Made by a program: the position numbers and the translations under genes
The notes under the pieces: generated by a model
The model's input: the letters and a program-made list of their open reading frames with translations, nothing else
Told to the model about the DNA's origin: nothing
The model's database searches: none
In this document: in pieces, positions 7,363 through 16,200 of the stretch
Position numbering within the stretch: the stretch's first letter is position 1
Layout: every line of letters begins with the position of its first letter
Origin: an uncultured Lachnospiraceae bacterium
Lineage (GTDB): Bacteria; Bacillota; Clostridia; Lachnospirales; Lachnospiraceae
Assembly: GCA_910586205.1 (NCBI GenBank)
Contig: CAJUGD010000028.1
Span: forward strand, 18,948 to 49,780
Reading direction: 5' to 3'
Length of the DNA stretch: 30,833 bases

Positions 7363-7797
7363 TCACTTTCTGCCGGTGCTGCCAATGCCGCCCCGATCTT
7401 TATTCCCCAGGCTTTCTGCTTCCTCAAACACGATTAACGGCTGATGCTCCATGATGCGAAACTGGCAAATCCTCTCGCCCTCTTTGATCTCGGTATCCCG
7501 AAGCGCATATGCGGGAAAATACCACTGATCTTGATCTCCGCAATAGCTCTCATCAATCACACCCATATGATTCGTCTGAATGATCCCAAAGTTCTTATAA
7601 GTGCTGCTTCGAGGAACCACATGAGCCTCATATCCCTTAGGAAGCTCCATAGAAACCCCCAAAGGGATTAGGTAAAAATCCCCTGCCTTCATCACCACAT
7701 CCTCTGCAGCGCTCAGATCAATCCAATCCGACTTACCATCCACATAAGCCAGCCTCTTTATCCTATCGTTAAAATACTTTACCCTGATTCTCGGCAT
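7363..7797 (-). CDS. dut: dUTP diphosphatase (dUTPase), trimeric type
   Basis: 144 residues from the ATG at 7797 (MPRIRVKYF), preferred over an ATG at 7830 because AAGGGGC lies about 10 bases upstream and the product matches the family length. It hydrolyses dUTP to dUMP and PPi, keeping uracil out of DNA and feeding thymidylate synthesis. The five family motifs are visible: I around DLSAAEDV, II VVPRSST, III GVIDESYCGD, IV ICQFRIMEHQP, V RGGIGSTG. In motif V an Ile sits where the uracil-stacking Phe is usual (RGGFGSTG). First gene of a dut-TPR-hflX-membrane protein transcript. Confidence 0.92.
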   Translation of the reverse strand: MPRIRVKYFNDRIKRLAYVDGKSDWIDLSAAEDVVMKAGDFYLIPLGVSMELPKGYEAHVVPRSSTYKNFGIIQTNHMGVIDESYCGDQDQWYFPAYALRDTEIKEGERICQFRIMEHQPLIVFEEAESLGNKDRGGIGSTGRK

Positions 7798-7854
7798 CTT
7801 CTCTCTGCCCCTTATTTTATTCACAGCCATTCAGATTCCACTTCTTATAAAGAA

Positions 7855-7883
7855 ATAGTACCATGTTATAGGAGTCTAGTCAA
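7855..7883 (-). promoter_or_regulatory. Promoter of the dut-TPR-hflX operon
   Basis: Minus strand: -35 TTGACT (7883-7878), 17-base spacer, -10 TACTAT (7860-7855), with TGG before it (extended -10). It lies between the scpB stop and dut, so dut is a separate transcription unit. Confidence 0.75.
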
Positions 7884-7911
7884 GGTCAAACGCTCCTGCA
7901 CAAATTCCGTG

Positions 7912-8577
7912 TTACTGTTCACGGGGCGGACTGACCTCCGGAGAATGATCCTTTCCTTCCTCCAGCTTAATCTGCAGCTCCTCCTCCACCTCCTGAAGAA
8001 TCTCCTCCTCCTGCTCCGGATTCATGCTGGGCAGATCCGTCATGGAACCAATGCCGAACCGCCGTAAAAATTCCTCCGTAGTGGCAAACAATGCCGGCCT
8101 TCCCGGCGCGTCTAACCTTCCCACCTCCCCGGCCAGTCCATACTCCACCAAACGGTTTACCGCATGATCGGAAGAAACCCCCCGTATTTTTGAGATCTCC
8201 AGCTTTGTCACCGGCTGCTTATAGGCAATAATAGACAAGGTTTCCAACATTACCTCTGTAAGAACATGCTTTTTGGGCGCTGATGCCACACGGATCAGAT
8301 TCTCATAAAACCGGGTTCTGGTGCACATTTGGTACGCATTCTCCAATTCAATGATCTGCATTCCCCGGTTCTCGTCTTCATACCGCTTTTTCAGACTCTC
8401 CACCACATGCCGCGCCTCATCCTCACTCTGCCCGATAGCCACAGCCAACTGTCCCAGCTCCACAGAACCGCCCATAGTAAAAAGCACGGCTTCTGCCACT
8501 GCCTCCCAATCACTCTCCGGGCAGTTCTCATCCTCTATCTGTTTCTTCATATCCGTTCCCTGCGATTTCTGCCTCAT
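7912..8577 (-). CDS. scpB: Segregation and condensation protein B
   Basis: About 221 residues. ScpB is the winged-helix kleisin partner that joins ScpA and SMC in the bacterial condensin complex for chromosome compaction and segregation. Visible: VAEAVLFTMGGSVELGQLA (first winged helix), MQIIELENAYQMCTR, then the conserved core LTEVMLETLSIIAYKQPVTKLEISKIRGVSSDHAVNRLVEYGL and GRPALFATTEEFLRRFGI. A Glu-rich C-terminal tail follows. I chose ATG 8577 because GGAGGG sits 7 bases before it; the in-frame ATG at 8550, with AGGGA, is an alternative. Its start overlaps the end of scpA by up to 50 bases. Confidence 0.95.
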   Translation of the reverse strand: MRQKSQGTDMKKQIEDENCPESDWEAVAEAVLFTMGGSVELGQLAVAIGQSEDEARHVVESLKKRYEDENRGMQIIELENAYQMCTRTRFYENLIRVASAPKKHVLTEVMLETLSIIAYKQPVTKLEISKIRGVSSDHAVNRLVEYGLAGEVGRLDAPGRPALFATTEEFLRRFGIGSMTDLPSMNPEQEEEILQEVEEELQIKLEEGKDHSPEVSPPREQ

Positions 8578-9385
8578 GGTCTGTCCCTCCATCATCCTCC
8601 AGTCCCTGAAGGTCAAGATCCGGTTCTGTCTCCTCCCCTTCTTTTTCCAGGATCTCAATCTCCATATCGTCAAAAGTATGCTCCTGGGTAAGAGAAAGCT
8701 TCCCCACCTTCATCAGCTCCAGAACCGCCAAAAATGTCACCACGATCTCCAGCTTGTCTCCCTGTCTGGTCAATATCTGCCGAAAGCTGAACCTGCGCTT
8801 TTGCCTTGCAAACCGCAGCACGTCCATTATCCGTTTTTCCAGGCTGACCGGCTCCTTTTTGATGGTGCCGAAGCTGCTTCGAATGGGATCCACCTTATCC
8901 TCCTGCCGCTTCATGACCCCTTCAAAGATCCGCTGCAGCTTTGCTAAGGTCAGCCCGTCTAAAAGCTGGTCCAAATCCACAGGAGGCTCATACTTTGCCA
9001 CCTCCTTCGGCACAGTAGGCGGTTTATAAAGAACACCCTGGGCATCCTCCTCCAGATCAAGAAGCTCCTGGGCCATCATTTTATACCGTTTGTATTCCAA
9101 AAGCCGCGCCACCAGCTCTGCTCTCGGATCCTCCTCCTCTCCCTCCTCATCATCCTTTGCAGGAAGCAGCATCCGGGATTTAATGTCTAAAAGAGTGGCA
9201 GCCATTACCAAAAAATCGCTGACAAGATTTAAGTCCTCCCGCTCCATGTGATTCACATAATCCAGATATTGTCTGGTAATCTCCACAATCGGAATATCAT
9301 AGATATCCACCTTGTTCTTGTCAATCAAATGCAAAAGCAAATCCAACGGTCCCTCAAACTTCTCCAGCTTATATGAGATTGCCAT
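8528..9385 (-). CDS. scpA: Segregation and condensation protein A
   Basis: 285 residues, a bacterial kleisin bridging the SMC heads. The family N-terminus is clear: YKLEKFEGPLDLLLHLIDKN, DIPIVEITRQYLDYV, then DFLVMAATLLDIKSRMLLP, followed by an acidic insert (DDEEGEEEDP) and the helical middle. The C-terminal winged helix is seen in FARQKRRFSFRQILTRQGDK and TFLAVLELMKVGKLSLTQ. An acidic tail of ~45 residues overlaps the scpB start. AGGAAAGCT precedes the ATG, and PAP2 ends 21 bases upstream, so scpAB form the 3' end of a longer transcript. Confidence 0.96.
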   Translation of the reverse strand: MAISYKLEKFEGPLDLLLHLIDKNKVDIYDIPIVEITRQYLDYVNHMEREDLNLVSDFLVMAATLLDIKSRMLLPAKDDEEGEEEDPRAELVARLLEYKRYKMMAQELLDLEEDAQGVLYKPPTVPKEVAKYEPPVDLDQLLDGLTLAKLQRIFEGVMKRQEDKVDPIRSSFGTIKKEPVSLEKRIMDVLRFARQKRRFSFRQILTRQGDKLEIVVTFLAVLELMKVGKLSLTQEHTFDDMEIEILEKEGEETEPDLDLQGLEDDGGTDHEAEIAGNGYEETDRG

Positions 9386-9406
9386 AGCTTTCCTGCCTTG
9401 TCATCT

Positions 9407-10120
9407 TTATAGAAAAAACTCCATCCAGGTCCCCTTCATCCAGGTTCTCCAGGGCAGCCTGTACACTGCCGCAGCCATTGCTGCCGTCACCATCATGCCG
9501 CACACCACATCTATCAGAGAATGCTGCTTTAAAAACATGGTAGAAAGGCAGATTCCCAGCACAATCAGATCAATCCCCCTCTGCAGCCATGGATATCTTT
9601 TCAGCCACTGCGAGCCATGTGCAGCCACTGCCACAGACAGAGAAGAAGACACATGAATGGACGGGCAGACATTTCCCGGCGTATCCACGGCCTGGATCAG
9701 CCGCACCAGCTCTCCGCACACACCGCTTCCCGGACTCTCCGGGCGCAGATCAAGCCCATTGGGAAACAGCCAGTATATCAGAATACTTATGGTCATCCCG
9801 CCGAACATTATCATGCAGAGATTCTGGAAATCCTCCTTGCTGGTAATCATCGTATAAAACCAGGATGCGGGCAGCAGCAAAAACCACATAAGATAAGGAA
9901 TCACAAAGTACTCATTAAACGGAATCCACCCATCTAAAGAGCAGGAAATCATATACTTAGGAACCACCAGGCGCTCTGTCACAAAAAAAGCTGCCAGAAA
10001 AAACACCATATATCCCAATCCATAGCAATATTTATGAGTGTCAATCCAACCTCTGATATCCTTTTTTTCACATCTGTCTGATCCCCTGGTAAGCTCCAGA
10101 ATATCGTATTTTAAATTCAT
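9407..10120 (-). CDS. PAP2-family membrane phosphatase
   Basis: 237 residues with about six hydrophobic helices (for example 34-48, 74-92, 103-119, 185-197, 207-219). The PAP2 phosphatase motifs are present: PSIH (153-156), and FLKQHSLIDVVCG containing H200 and D204, the usual nucleophile and charge-relay pair. The first KxxxxxxRP motif is weak (an RP at 126-127). The family removes phosphate from membrane lipids such as phosphatidic acid or undecaprenyl pyrophosphate; the substrate cannot be told here. It sits between a metallophosphoesterase and scpA. Confidence 0.85.
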   Translation of the reverse strand: MNLKYDILELTRGSDRCEKKDIRGWIDTHKYCYGLGYMVFFLAAFFVTERLVVPKYMISCSLDGWIPFNEYFVIPYLMWFLLLPASWFYTMITSKEDFQNLCMIMFGGMTISILIYWLFPNGLDLRPESPGSGVCGELVRLIQAVDTPGNVCPSIHVSSSLSVAVAAHGSQWLKRYPWLQRGIDLIVLGICLSTMFLKQHSLIDVVCGMMVTAAMAAAVYRLPWRTWMKGTWMEFFL

Positions 10121-10169
10121 TTCTTTATCCGTCCTGTCCCTTTTTCATTCCTTTTCTTCCGGCAGCGGC

Positions 10170-11042
10170 CTATCCTTCCTCCGGCAAAAGCCTTACTGCC
10201 ATCAGCTGAGGCCGGTTGCCCAGCCGAATGTTGACAGAGTGAGTTCCCAACCCCCGCCCTACAATCATGCGATGCTCATTCTTTTCAAAATCCCCTGCAC
10301 AATAGGGCAGGAAAAACTGATACTGAGGCGTCATAAGTCCCCCTAATCCCGGAATCCGGATAGTGCCGCCATGAAAATGTCCGGCCAGTGTCAAGTCTGC
10401 CCCCCATTGGGCATAAGCATCAAAAAACATGGGTGAATGCGCCATCAATATCTGAAACCGCCCGGAATCCGCCATGCCTAAATGACACTTCATATATTCC
10501 TGATCCATTCTGTCCGGAGAAAGATTGCGGTAATATCCATTGTCAAGATTCAGACCGCTTATGCAAAGATCCTCCCCTGCATCTGCCGAGGCGTCATTTA
10601 AATATCTTACCCCATACTGCTCAAGCAGCAGGCAGAACTGATCGTAGAGCCCGCCATACAGCCCCCTCTCCCTTTTCAGCCTCTGCTCATGATTTCCGTT
10701 TCCGTAAAAAACGGGGCATATCTTTGTGAGCCCGTCTAAAAGCCGCTCTGTCACATCAAGCGCTGCCTTTCCTGGCTTTGCAATCATGGTGTCCCCGCCG
10801 ATTAAAGCCATATCCGGCTCCAAGGCCCCTATGGCAGAAAGCAGCTCTCTGTTTCCCCGGCCAAACTCCTTATCATGAAGATCCGTCAGAAACACCAGGG
10901 TCTTGGGCTCCTTTATTTTTTTTGAAGGAATCCTTACCTCCTCGGTCACAAAATGTCCCCGCTCATACCAGGATCGCCAAAGCCCGGCTCCGCCCAGCCC
11001 TCCCAAAACCGCCAGGGACAAAACTATCTTTTTTCCTCTCAC
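10170..11042 (-). CDS. Membrane-anchored metallophosphoesterase (YkuE/YaeI-like)
   Basis: 290 residues. An N-terminal hydrophobic stretch (about 5-22) suggests a signal anchor. The calcineurin-like two-metal site is complete: TDLHD (D54, H56), GGD (D84), GNGNHE (N117, H118), AHSP and GHFHGG near the C-terminus. These enzymes hydrolyse phosphodiesters or monoesters; the YaeI/YkuE branch has been linked to UDP-2,3-diacylglucosamine or lipid-linked substrates, but the true substrate is unknown. The start is GTG at 11042, overlapping the HAD gene stop by 4 bases, with GGAG 8 bases upstream. Confidence 0.88.
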   Translation of the reverse strand: MRGKKIVLSLAVLGGLGGAGLWRSWYERGHFVTEEVRIPSKKIKEPKTLVFLTDLHDKEFGRGNRELLSAIGALEPDMALIGGDTMIAKPGKAALDVTERLLDGLTKICPVFYGNGNHEQRLKRERGLYGGLYDQFCLLLEQYGVRYLNDASADAGEDLCISGLNLDNGYYRNLSPDRMDQEYMKCHLGMADSGRFQILMAHSPMFFDAYAQWGADLTLAGHFHGGTIRIPGLGGLMTPQYQFFLPYCAGDFEKNEHRMIVGRGLGTHSVNIRLGNRPQLMAVRLLPEEG

Positions 11043-11707
11043 TGCCTCTGCTCCTTAAGCCAATCCCTTACATCCAAAAGGGAAGCACATACCTGGTCAA
11101 CCCGTCCTCTCAGCTTCTCGTCCGGCTCTGTCAGATCCGGTACCATAATGGTAACAAAGCCGCCTTTAAGCCCGGCCTCCACTCCGTTTAAGCTGTCCTC
11201 CAGCACCAGGCAGCGGCCAGGCTCCTCCTTTAAAGCTTCGGCTGCCTTGAGAAATATCTCCGGATTAGGCTTTGCCTCTGCGACCATATCCCCGGTAATC
11301 ACCTCCTGAAAGAACTCCTCAATCCCGGCCAGCCGCAGATTGTCCATGGAATACTCTCTGCCGCTGGCAGTAGCCAAGGCCACCTTATATCCTTCCTGGT
11401 TCAGATAAGCTAAAAGCTCGCGGGCGCCTGGCTTTACGGGCATCTCATTTTCCCGAAGAATCCTTAAAAAATGCTCCTGCTTCCTCCCCCGCAGCTTCCA
11501 AAAATCAAACTTGTCTCCAAAAGTCTCATGAAACCGTCTGGCCGCATCATTAGCATTGGCTCCGCGGATAGTCTTTAAAAACGACTCATCCAGATAAAAT
11601 CCCAGCTCATCCCCTGCCAAATTCCAAGCCACAGCAGAAAGACGCTCTGTATCAAACAACAGTCCGTCCTGATCAAAAATCACTCCGTTAATCTTTCTTT
11701 CTCCCAT
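11039..11707 (-). CDS. HAD-superfamily hydrolase, beta-phosphoglucomutase-like subgroup
   Basis: 222 residues. Motif I FDQDGLLFDTE (D12 nucleophile, D14 acid/base), a helical cap domain (about 17-85), motif II in ALATASGRE, motif III Lys in AEAKPNPEIF, motif IV LEDSLNGVEAG. The fold removes phosphate from small sugars or nucleotides, or isomerises sugar phosphates; substrate not predictable. AAGGGG precedes the ATG. First gene of HAD - metallophosphoesterase - PAP2 - scpA - scpB, with a 4-base overlap to the next gene. Confidence 0.88.
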   Translation of the reverse strand: MGERKINGVIFDQDGLLFDTERLSAVAWNLAGDELGFYLDESFLKTIRGANANDAARRFHETFGDKFDFWKLRGRKQEHFLRILRENEMPVKPGARELLAYLNQEGYKVALATASGREYSMDNLRLAGIEEFFQEVITGDMVAEAKPNPEIFLKAAEALKEEPGRCLVLEDSLNGVEAGLKGGFVTIMVPDLTEPDEKLRGRVDQVCASLLDVRDWLKEQRQ

Positions 11708-11796
11708 ATGTACAGCCCCTTCACAAATATTTTTCTACGGAAAATCCTTTCATGATACCCAAATAAGCCGCCTAAACAGACATTTGCCATGTCTGC

Positions 11797-11828
11797 CAAA
11801 AATGTACCGGGGACCCCCTGGCCCCCGG
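11797..11828 (-). terminator. Intrinsic terminator of the rubrerythrin gene
   Basis: Minus strand: CCGGGG and CCCCGG arms (11828-11823 and 11812-11807) form a GC-rich stem, followed by TACATTTTTGG. A second 7-bp hairpin (CAGACAT/ATGTCTG, 11777-11795) follows on the way to the HAD gene; its role is unclear. Confidence 0.65.
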
Positions 11829-11840
11829 CCAAAATTCTTC

Positions 11841-12434
11841 CTATTGAATATAAGGAGCCAGCTCCAGGCGGATAAAATATCCCTGCTCATGACTGCATAC
11901 CGGACAGGAAGCAGGCGCCTTGGTGCCGGAAAACACAAAACCGCAGTTTAAACACATCCAGCCCGTCTCCACCTCTGACACAAAAAGCTGGTTTTTCTCC
12001 AGATAATTGGCAAAAAGCTGAAACCGGTCTCCATGGACCTTTTCAATATCCGCAATCTGGAAAAAAGCCCCTGCAATCTGTGCAAAACCTTCTTCCCTGG
12101 CAATCCTTCCAAAACTTTGATATACGTCCTGAAATTCCTCATATTCATTGTGTCTTGCCGCCTTTAAAAGATCCAGGCTGCTTTCATATTGATCTACCGG
12201 ATATGCTCCGTCAATCTGAATATTCTGCCCCTTAAGATCCTTCAAATAATCATAAAACACCTGGGCATGGGCCCTTTCCTGCTCTGCTGTAAACAAAAAT
12301 ACAGACTCAATTACAAAAAGCCCCTGCCGTTTTGCCTTTCCGGCCGCAAGAGTGTAGCGGTTTCTGGCCTGACTCTCTCCTGCAAAAGCTCTCATCAGGT
12401 TCTTTGCTGTCTCACTGCTCTTAAAATCAATCAT
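11841..12434 (-). CDS. rbr: Rubrerythrin (peroxide-reducing diiron protein)
   Basis: 197 residues from ATG 12434 (MIDFKSSETAKNLM). AAAGGAG lies 8 bases before it; an upstream in-frame GTG at 12455 overlaps that site and is unlikely. The N-terminal four-helix diiron domain shows E20 (AGESQARNRY), E53/H56 (EQERAHA), the second-half Glu near 97-100 and E131/H134 (IEKVHGDRF). The C-terminal rubredoxin-like domain has two Cys pairs, CLNC (161/164) and CPVC (177/180), binding one Fe. Rubrerythrin reduces hydrogen peroxide using NAD(P)H-derived electrons in anaerobes. It follows the DUF6062 gene by 53 bases and is followed by a terminator. Confidence 0.96.
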   Translation of the reverse strand: MIDFKSSETAKNLMRAFAGESQARNRYTLAAGKAKRQGLFVIESVFLFTAEQERAHAQVFYDYLKDLKGQNIQIDGAYPVDQYESSLDLLKAARHNEYEEFQDVYQSFGRIAREEGFAQIAGAFFQIADIEKVHGDRFQLFANYLEKNQLFVSEVETGWMCLNCGFVFSGTKAPASCPVCSHEQGYFIRLELAPYIQ

Positions 12435-12487
12435 GGGAAAATCTCCTTTCCCCACTAGTATCTCTTAATTTTTCTAAAATATGCCTG

Positions 12488-13261
12488 TTATTTCCGGCAT
12501 TTGAAAACCGGATCCGCCGGGTAACCGCCTGTAAGCTTCTGCATGGTCCGCTGCACCGCATCTCGAGACTGTTTCCAGTCCGCATCCTGGTTTCGATAAT
12601 CGTATTTTTCGATCAGCCAGTCAATATCCTCCTGAACCCTGTCTAAATTCCTTGCCATCAGCTCTCCCAGCCTGGGGATCCACACCTGTTTTTCCTGAGG
12701 CTTCAGCTTCTCCTCACAGACCATCAGAATATCCGCAAAATGATGAATGCAAAAACCCTTAGACTCCATCAGAAGGCTTCCAAAGCCAGAATCCTCCCGC
12801 AGCATATAGACAAAAGTATCCATCATCCTCTCATAGATCCGCTTCATCCGTCTGCACACATAACAGTGTTCCTCCTCACTGCGGATCCAAGCCTCTGTTC
12901 CTGACCGCGTCCCATCTGTCCCCGTCTGTTCCGTTCTCCGGAAACGGCCCAAAAACCCGGTTCCCTTACCAGGCTCATAGCGAAGTAGATGCTCTTTAAG
13001 CTGTTGGTTCATCTTCTCCAGCCTGGATTTGAAAATCCATGCATTTCCCAGGCTGTTTCCGTAATCATACATCATCTTTGTGTGATGCCTGCAGAATCCG
13101 CTTTTGCTGGTCTCCTCCCGGATATCTCCCTCCATATAAGAAGATCCCAGCACAAACTCCAGATTCTCCTGCTCCAGCTTTCTCTCCAGCCAGCAGAACA
13201 TGCACTCATCCCCAGATTTCACCCCGTCTGTCAGCTCTATTGTGTACAATTTTTCCTTCAT
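12488..13261 (-). CDS. DUF6062-type protein with two CxxC + FCxHH modules
   Basis: 257 residues, soluble, function unknown; I recognise it as resembling DUF6062 proteins common in Lachnospiraceae. Two copies of a Cys/His pattern occur: CMFC (20-23) with GFCRHH (C57, H59, H60), and CYVC (133-136) with GFCIHH (C171, H173, H174). The spacing (34-35 residues between pair and triplet) is the same in both halves, suggesting an internal duplication that binds two metal ions or clusters. Between the halves is a basic, variable linker (GRFRRTEQTG). The gene starts 12 bases after the hybrid kinase stop and lies just upstream of rubrerythrin, hinting at a redox or metal context; that is inference. Confidence 0.82.
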   Translation of the reverse strand: MKEKLYTIELTDGVKSGDECMFCWLERKLEQENLEFVLGSSYMEGDIREETSKSGFCRHHTKMMYDYGNSLGNAWIFKSRLEKMNQQLKEHLLRYEPGKGTGFLGRFRRTEQTGTDGTRSGTEAWIRSEEEHCYVCRRMKRIYERMMDTFVYMLREDSGFGSLLMESKGFCIHHFADILMVCEEKLKPQEKQVWIPRLGELMARNLDRVQEDIDWLIEKYDYRNQDADWKQSRDAVQRTMQKLTGGYPADPVFKCRK

Positions 13262-13273
13262 AACGCCTCTCCA

Positions 13274-16200
13274 TCATCCCAAAACCTCTTTCAGCGCTGC
13301 AAACAGCTCTTTGATATTAATAGGCTTTGCAATATAGCCATTCATCCCAGCCTCCAGAGCCTCCTGCTTATCCTCCTCAAAGGCATTGGCCGTCATAGCC
13401 AGAATAGGAATCCGGGACAACTGTGTATTCTCAAGCCTGCGGATCTGCCTGGTAGCCTCATAGCCATCCATCTCCGGCATCTGCACATCCATCAGCACAA
13501 GCTGATAATAGCCGGGCTCTGATTTCTGCAGCATGTCCAGAGCAATTCTTCCGTTTCCTGCCACTTCCATAGAAAAACCTGCTTCCTCGAGAATCGTCAC
13601 CGCAATCTCCTGGTTCAGCTCATTGTCCTCTGCCAGCAGAATACGTCCAGTGTTGATCTCCGGCCTGCTTTTATCTTTTGTCTCCTCCTTATTTGGATCT
13701 GACTGAATCAGGGAATACAGACATCTGCGAAGCTCTGACAGAAACAGCGGCTTGCTGCAAAAAGCAGTGACGCCGGCCTCCTTTGCCTCCTCCTCCACAT
13801 CTGACCAGTCATATGCCGTGAGAACAATCACCGGCACATCCTCTGTTACCTCCTTTCGGATCCTGCGGGTAACCTCAAGCCCATTCATATCCGGTAGCAG
13901 CCAGTCTACAATATACACACTGTAGCTGTCTTTTCTCATGACAGACTGCCGGGTCCGCAGCACAGCCTCTTTTCCCGACAAGGTCCACTCGGCGCGCATT
14001 CCGATCTGCCCCAGCATATAAGATACACTGTCACACGTATTAAAATCATCATCCACTACCAAAGCCCTGCAGTTTTTCAGCTCTGGTATCTCCTTCGGCT
14101 CTCTTGTATCCTGATTAATGCGGAATGTGAAGGCCACGGTGATCTCTGTGCCTTCCCCCTGTTCACTGATTACCTTAATGGTTCCGTTCATCAGATCCAC
14201 AATATTCTTGGTAATGGCCATCCCCAGCCCGGTTCCCGGGATTCCGCTGATAGTGCTGGTCTTCTCCCTCTCAAAAGGTTCAAAAATATGTTCCACAAAC
14301 TCCTGGCTCATGCCGATTCCCGTATCCCGGATACAAAATTCATAATTGCCGTATCCCTTAGGCGCCCCTGCCTTTTCCGTAATCCGCAGGCTTACGGTTC
14401 CCCCTGCCCCCGTATACTTCACCGCGTTTCCCAGAAGATTTAAAAGCACCTGATTTAAACGCAGCTTATCACAATAGATTTCTTCATCCAGCACATCCAC
14501 TGTATCAATGTACAGTTCCATCTGTTTTGTATGAATATCTGCCTGAAGAATATTGCGCAGCCCGTGCAGAATCTCAGGAAGGCTGCAGGGCTTTTCATCC
14601 AGATGGATCTTCCCGCTCTCAATCCGGCTCATGTCCAGCACATCATTGATCAAACTTAATAAATGATTGCCGGAGGTCATGATCTTGTCCAGATATTCCT
14701 TTACCTGTTCTTTCTTGTCTATATGAGAAATGGCCAGCGCCGTGAAGCCTACAATGGCATTCATGGGTGTGCGGATATCATGAGACATATTGGAAAGGAA
14801 AATACTCTTGGCCTTGCTGGCCCTGTTTGCCTGCAAAAGAGCGCTCTCCAGCAGATCCTTTTTCTCCATCTCACTGCGGATCTCCTCATCCACACTGCGG
14901 ATCCCAAGGACAATCCCCTGGCCGTCCTTCCCTTCCCCGGCCCGAACGGCTTTCATCTGGTAATACCGGATCTCGTCCTCCTCACAAATACGGTAACTGA
15001 TGTAATAAGGATTTCTTTCCTCCAGCCCGGCTTTTAAGGTATCGGAAGAAAATGCTGCACGCAGCATTTCCCTGTCTTCCTCATATACTGCTCCTTCAAT
15101 ATAAAGCTCCATGCTTTCCTCTAAAGAAAGCCCGCTCTTTCTCCGGAACGGTTCAAACATCTCGTCTTTGCTGCCTCGCAGCATTCTTCCCTTTCCTGTG
15201 CTCAGATCAAAAAAGCAAACCACGTCATAATCAATGCTCAGCGCCTGAATCAGCTCCATCTGACGCTGTTCATTTTTCTTTTCCCGAAGCTTCTGAGCCG
15301 TACAGTCCAACAAAAAACGCTGATAAATCAGCTCGCGGCCAGCCTGCAGAAGCTTTACATTTCCCATTACATGCAAAAGATCCCCGTTCTTATGCCTCAC
15401 TCGATATTCTACACTTACACTGTCCCCCGCCTTCTGCAGCGTCTGCATGGCCTTTCGGAGCTTTATTTGGTCAGACTCCACAACCGAAGCCGCAACCAAA
15501 TTAAACCCGTCCTCCATCAATTCCTCCTGGGATTCATATCCCAAAATTTTAAGAGCCGCTTTATTGATGCTGAGCACACGAGTTCCGTCTATGGTGTGGC
15601 GCATCACTCCGCAGTCCAAAGTAGTAAAAATCGTTTCCAGCGTCTGGTTTTTATTTAAAATTTCTTTCTCATAAGCTTTTTCCTGGGTCACATCAATGGC
15701 AACACCCACCGTACCCATCACGCTTCCGTCAAGATCATACAGCGGAGATTTGTAGGTGGTAAGGAGCCTGGTCCCTCCCCCTGCCTGAATCTCCTCCTGG
15801 GATACACAAGTTTTTCTTGTGCTCATCACTTGGCGCTCTGACTCAATGCATGCAGGATCATCATACTCCACATCCCAAATATAGGCATGTCCCTGTCCCT
15901 CTACCTGCGCTTTGGTCTTGTTGACTGTCCGGCAAAAGCTGTCATTGACCTTTTTGTGGATACCATTTTTGTCCTTGTACCAAACCAGATTGGGTACATT
16001 GTTAATGGTAGCCTCCAAATACTGGCTGGTCTGCCAGAAGTCTCTGCGCATCTTGCAGCTCTCCTGCCACCTTAAAAAACGGAAGCGGATTTCCTCCTCT
16101 CCCATAGGCATAGTCCAAATATCCGTTATGTCTGACAAGTGATCTGTTATCCCTGCAATCTGCTCTCTATCCGCCAGAAGAATCAGCTCACAAGCCTTCT

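Noticed and set aside
7904..7924. CCGTG/CACGG hairpin at the scpB stop as a terminator
   Set aside because: Five-base stem and no U-tract; too weak to call.
12478..12510. ATGCC/GGCAT hairpin at the DUF6062 stop as a terminator
   Set aside because: Only 5 bp with the stop codon in the loop and a short T-run; rubrerythrin may well be read from the same transcript.
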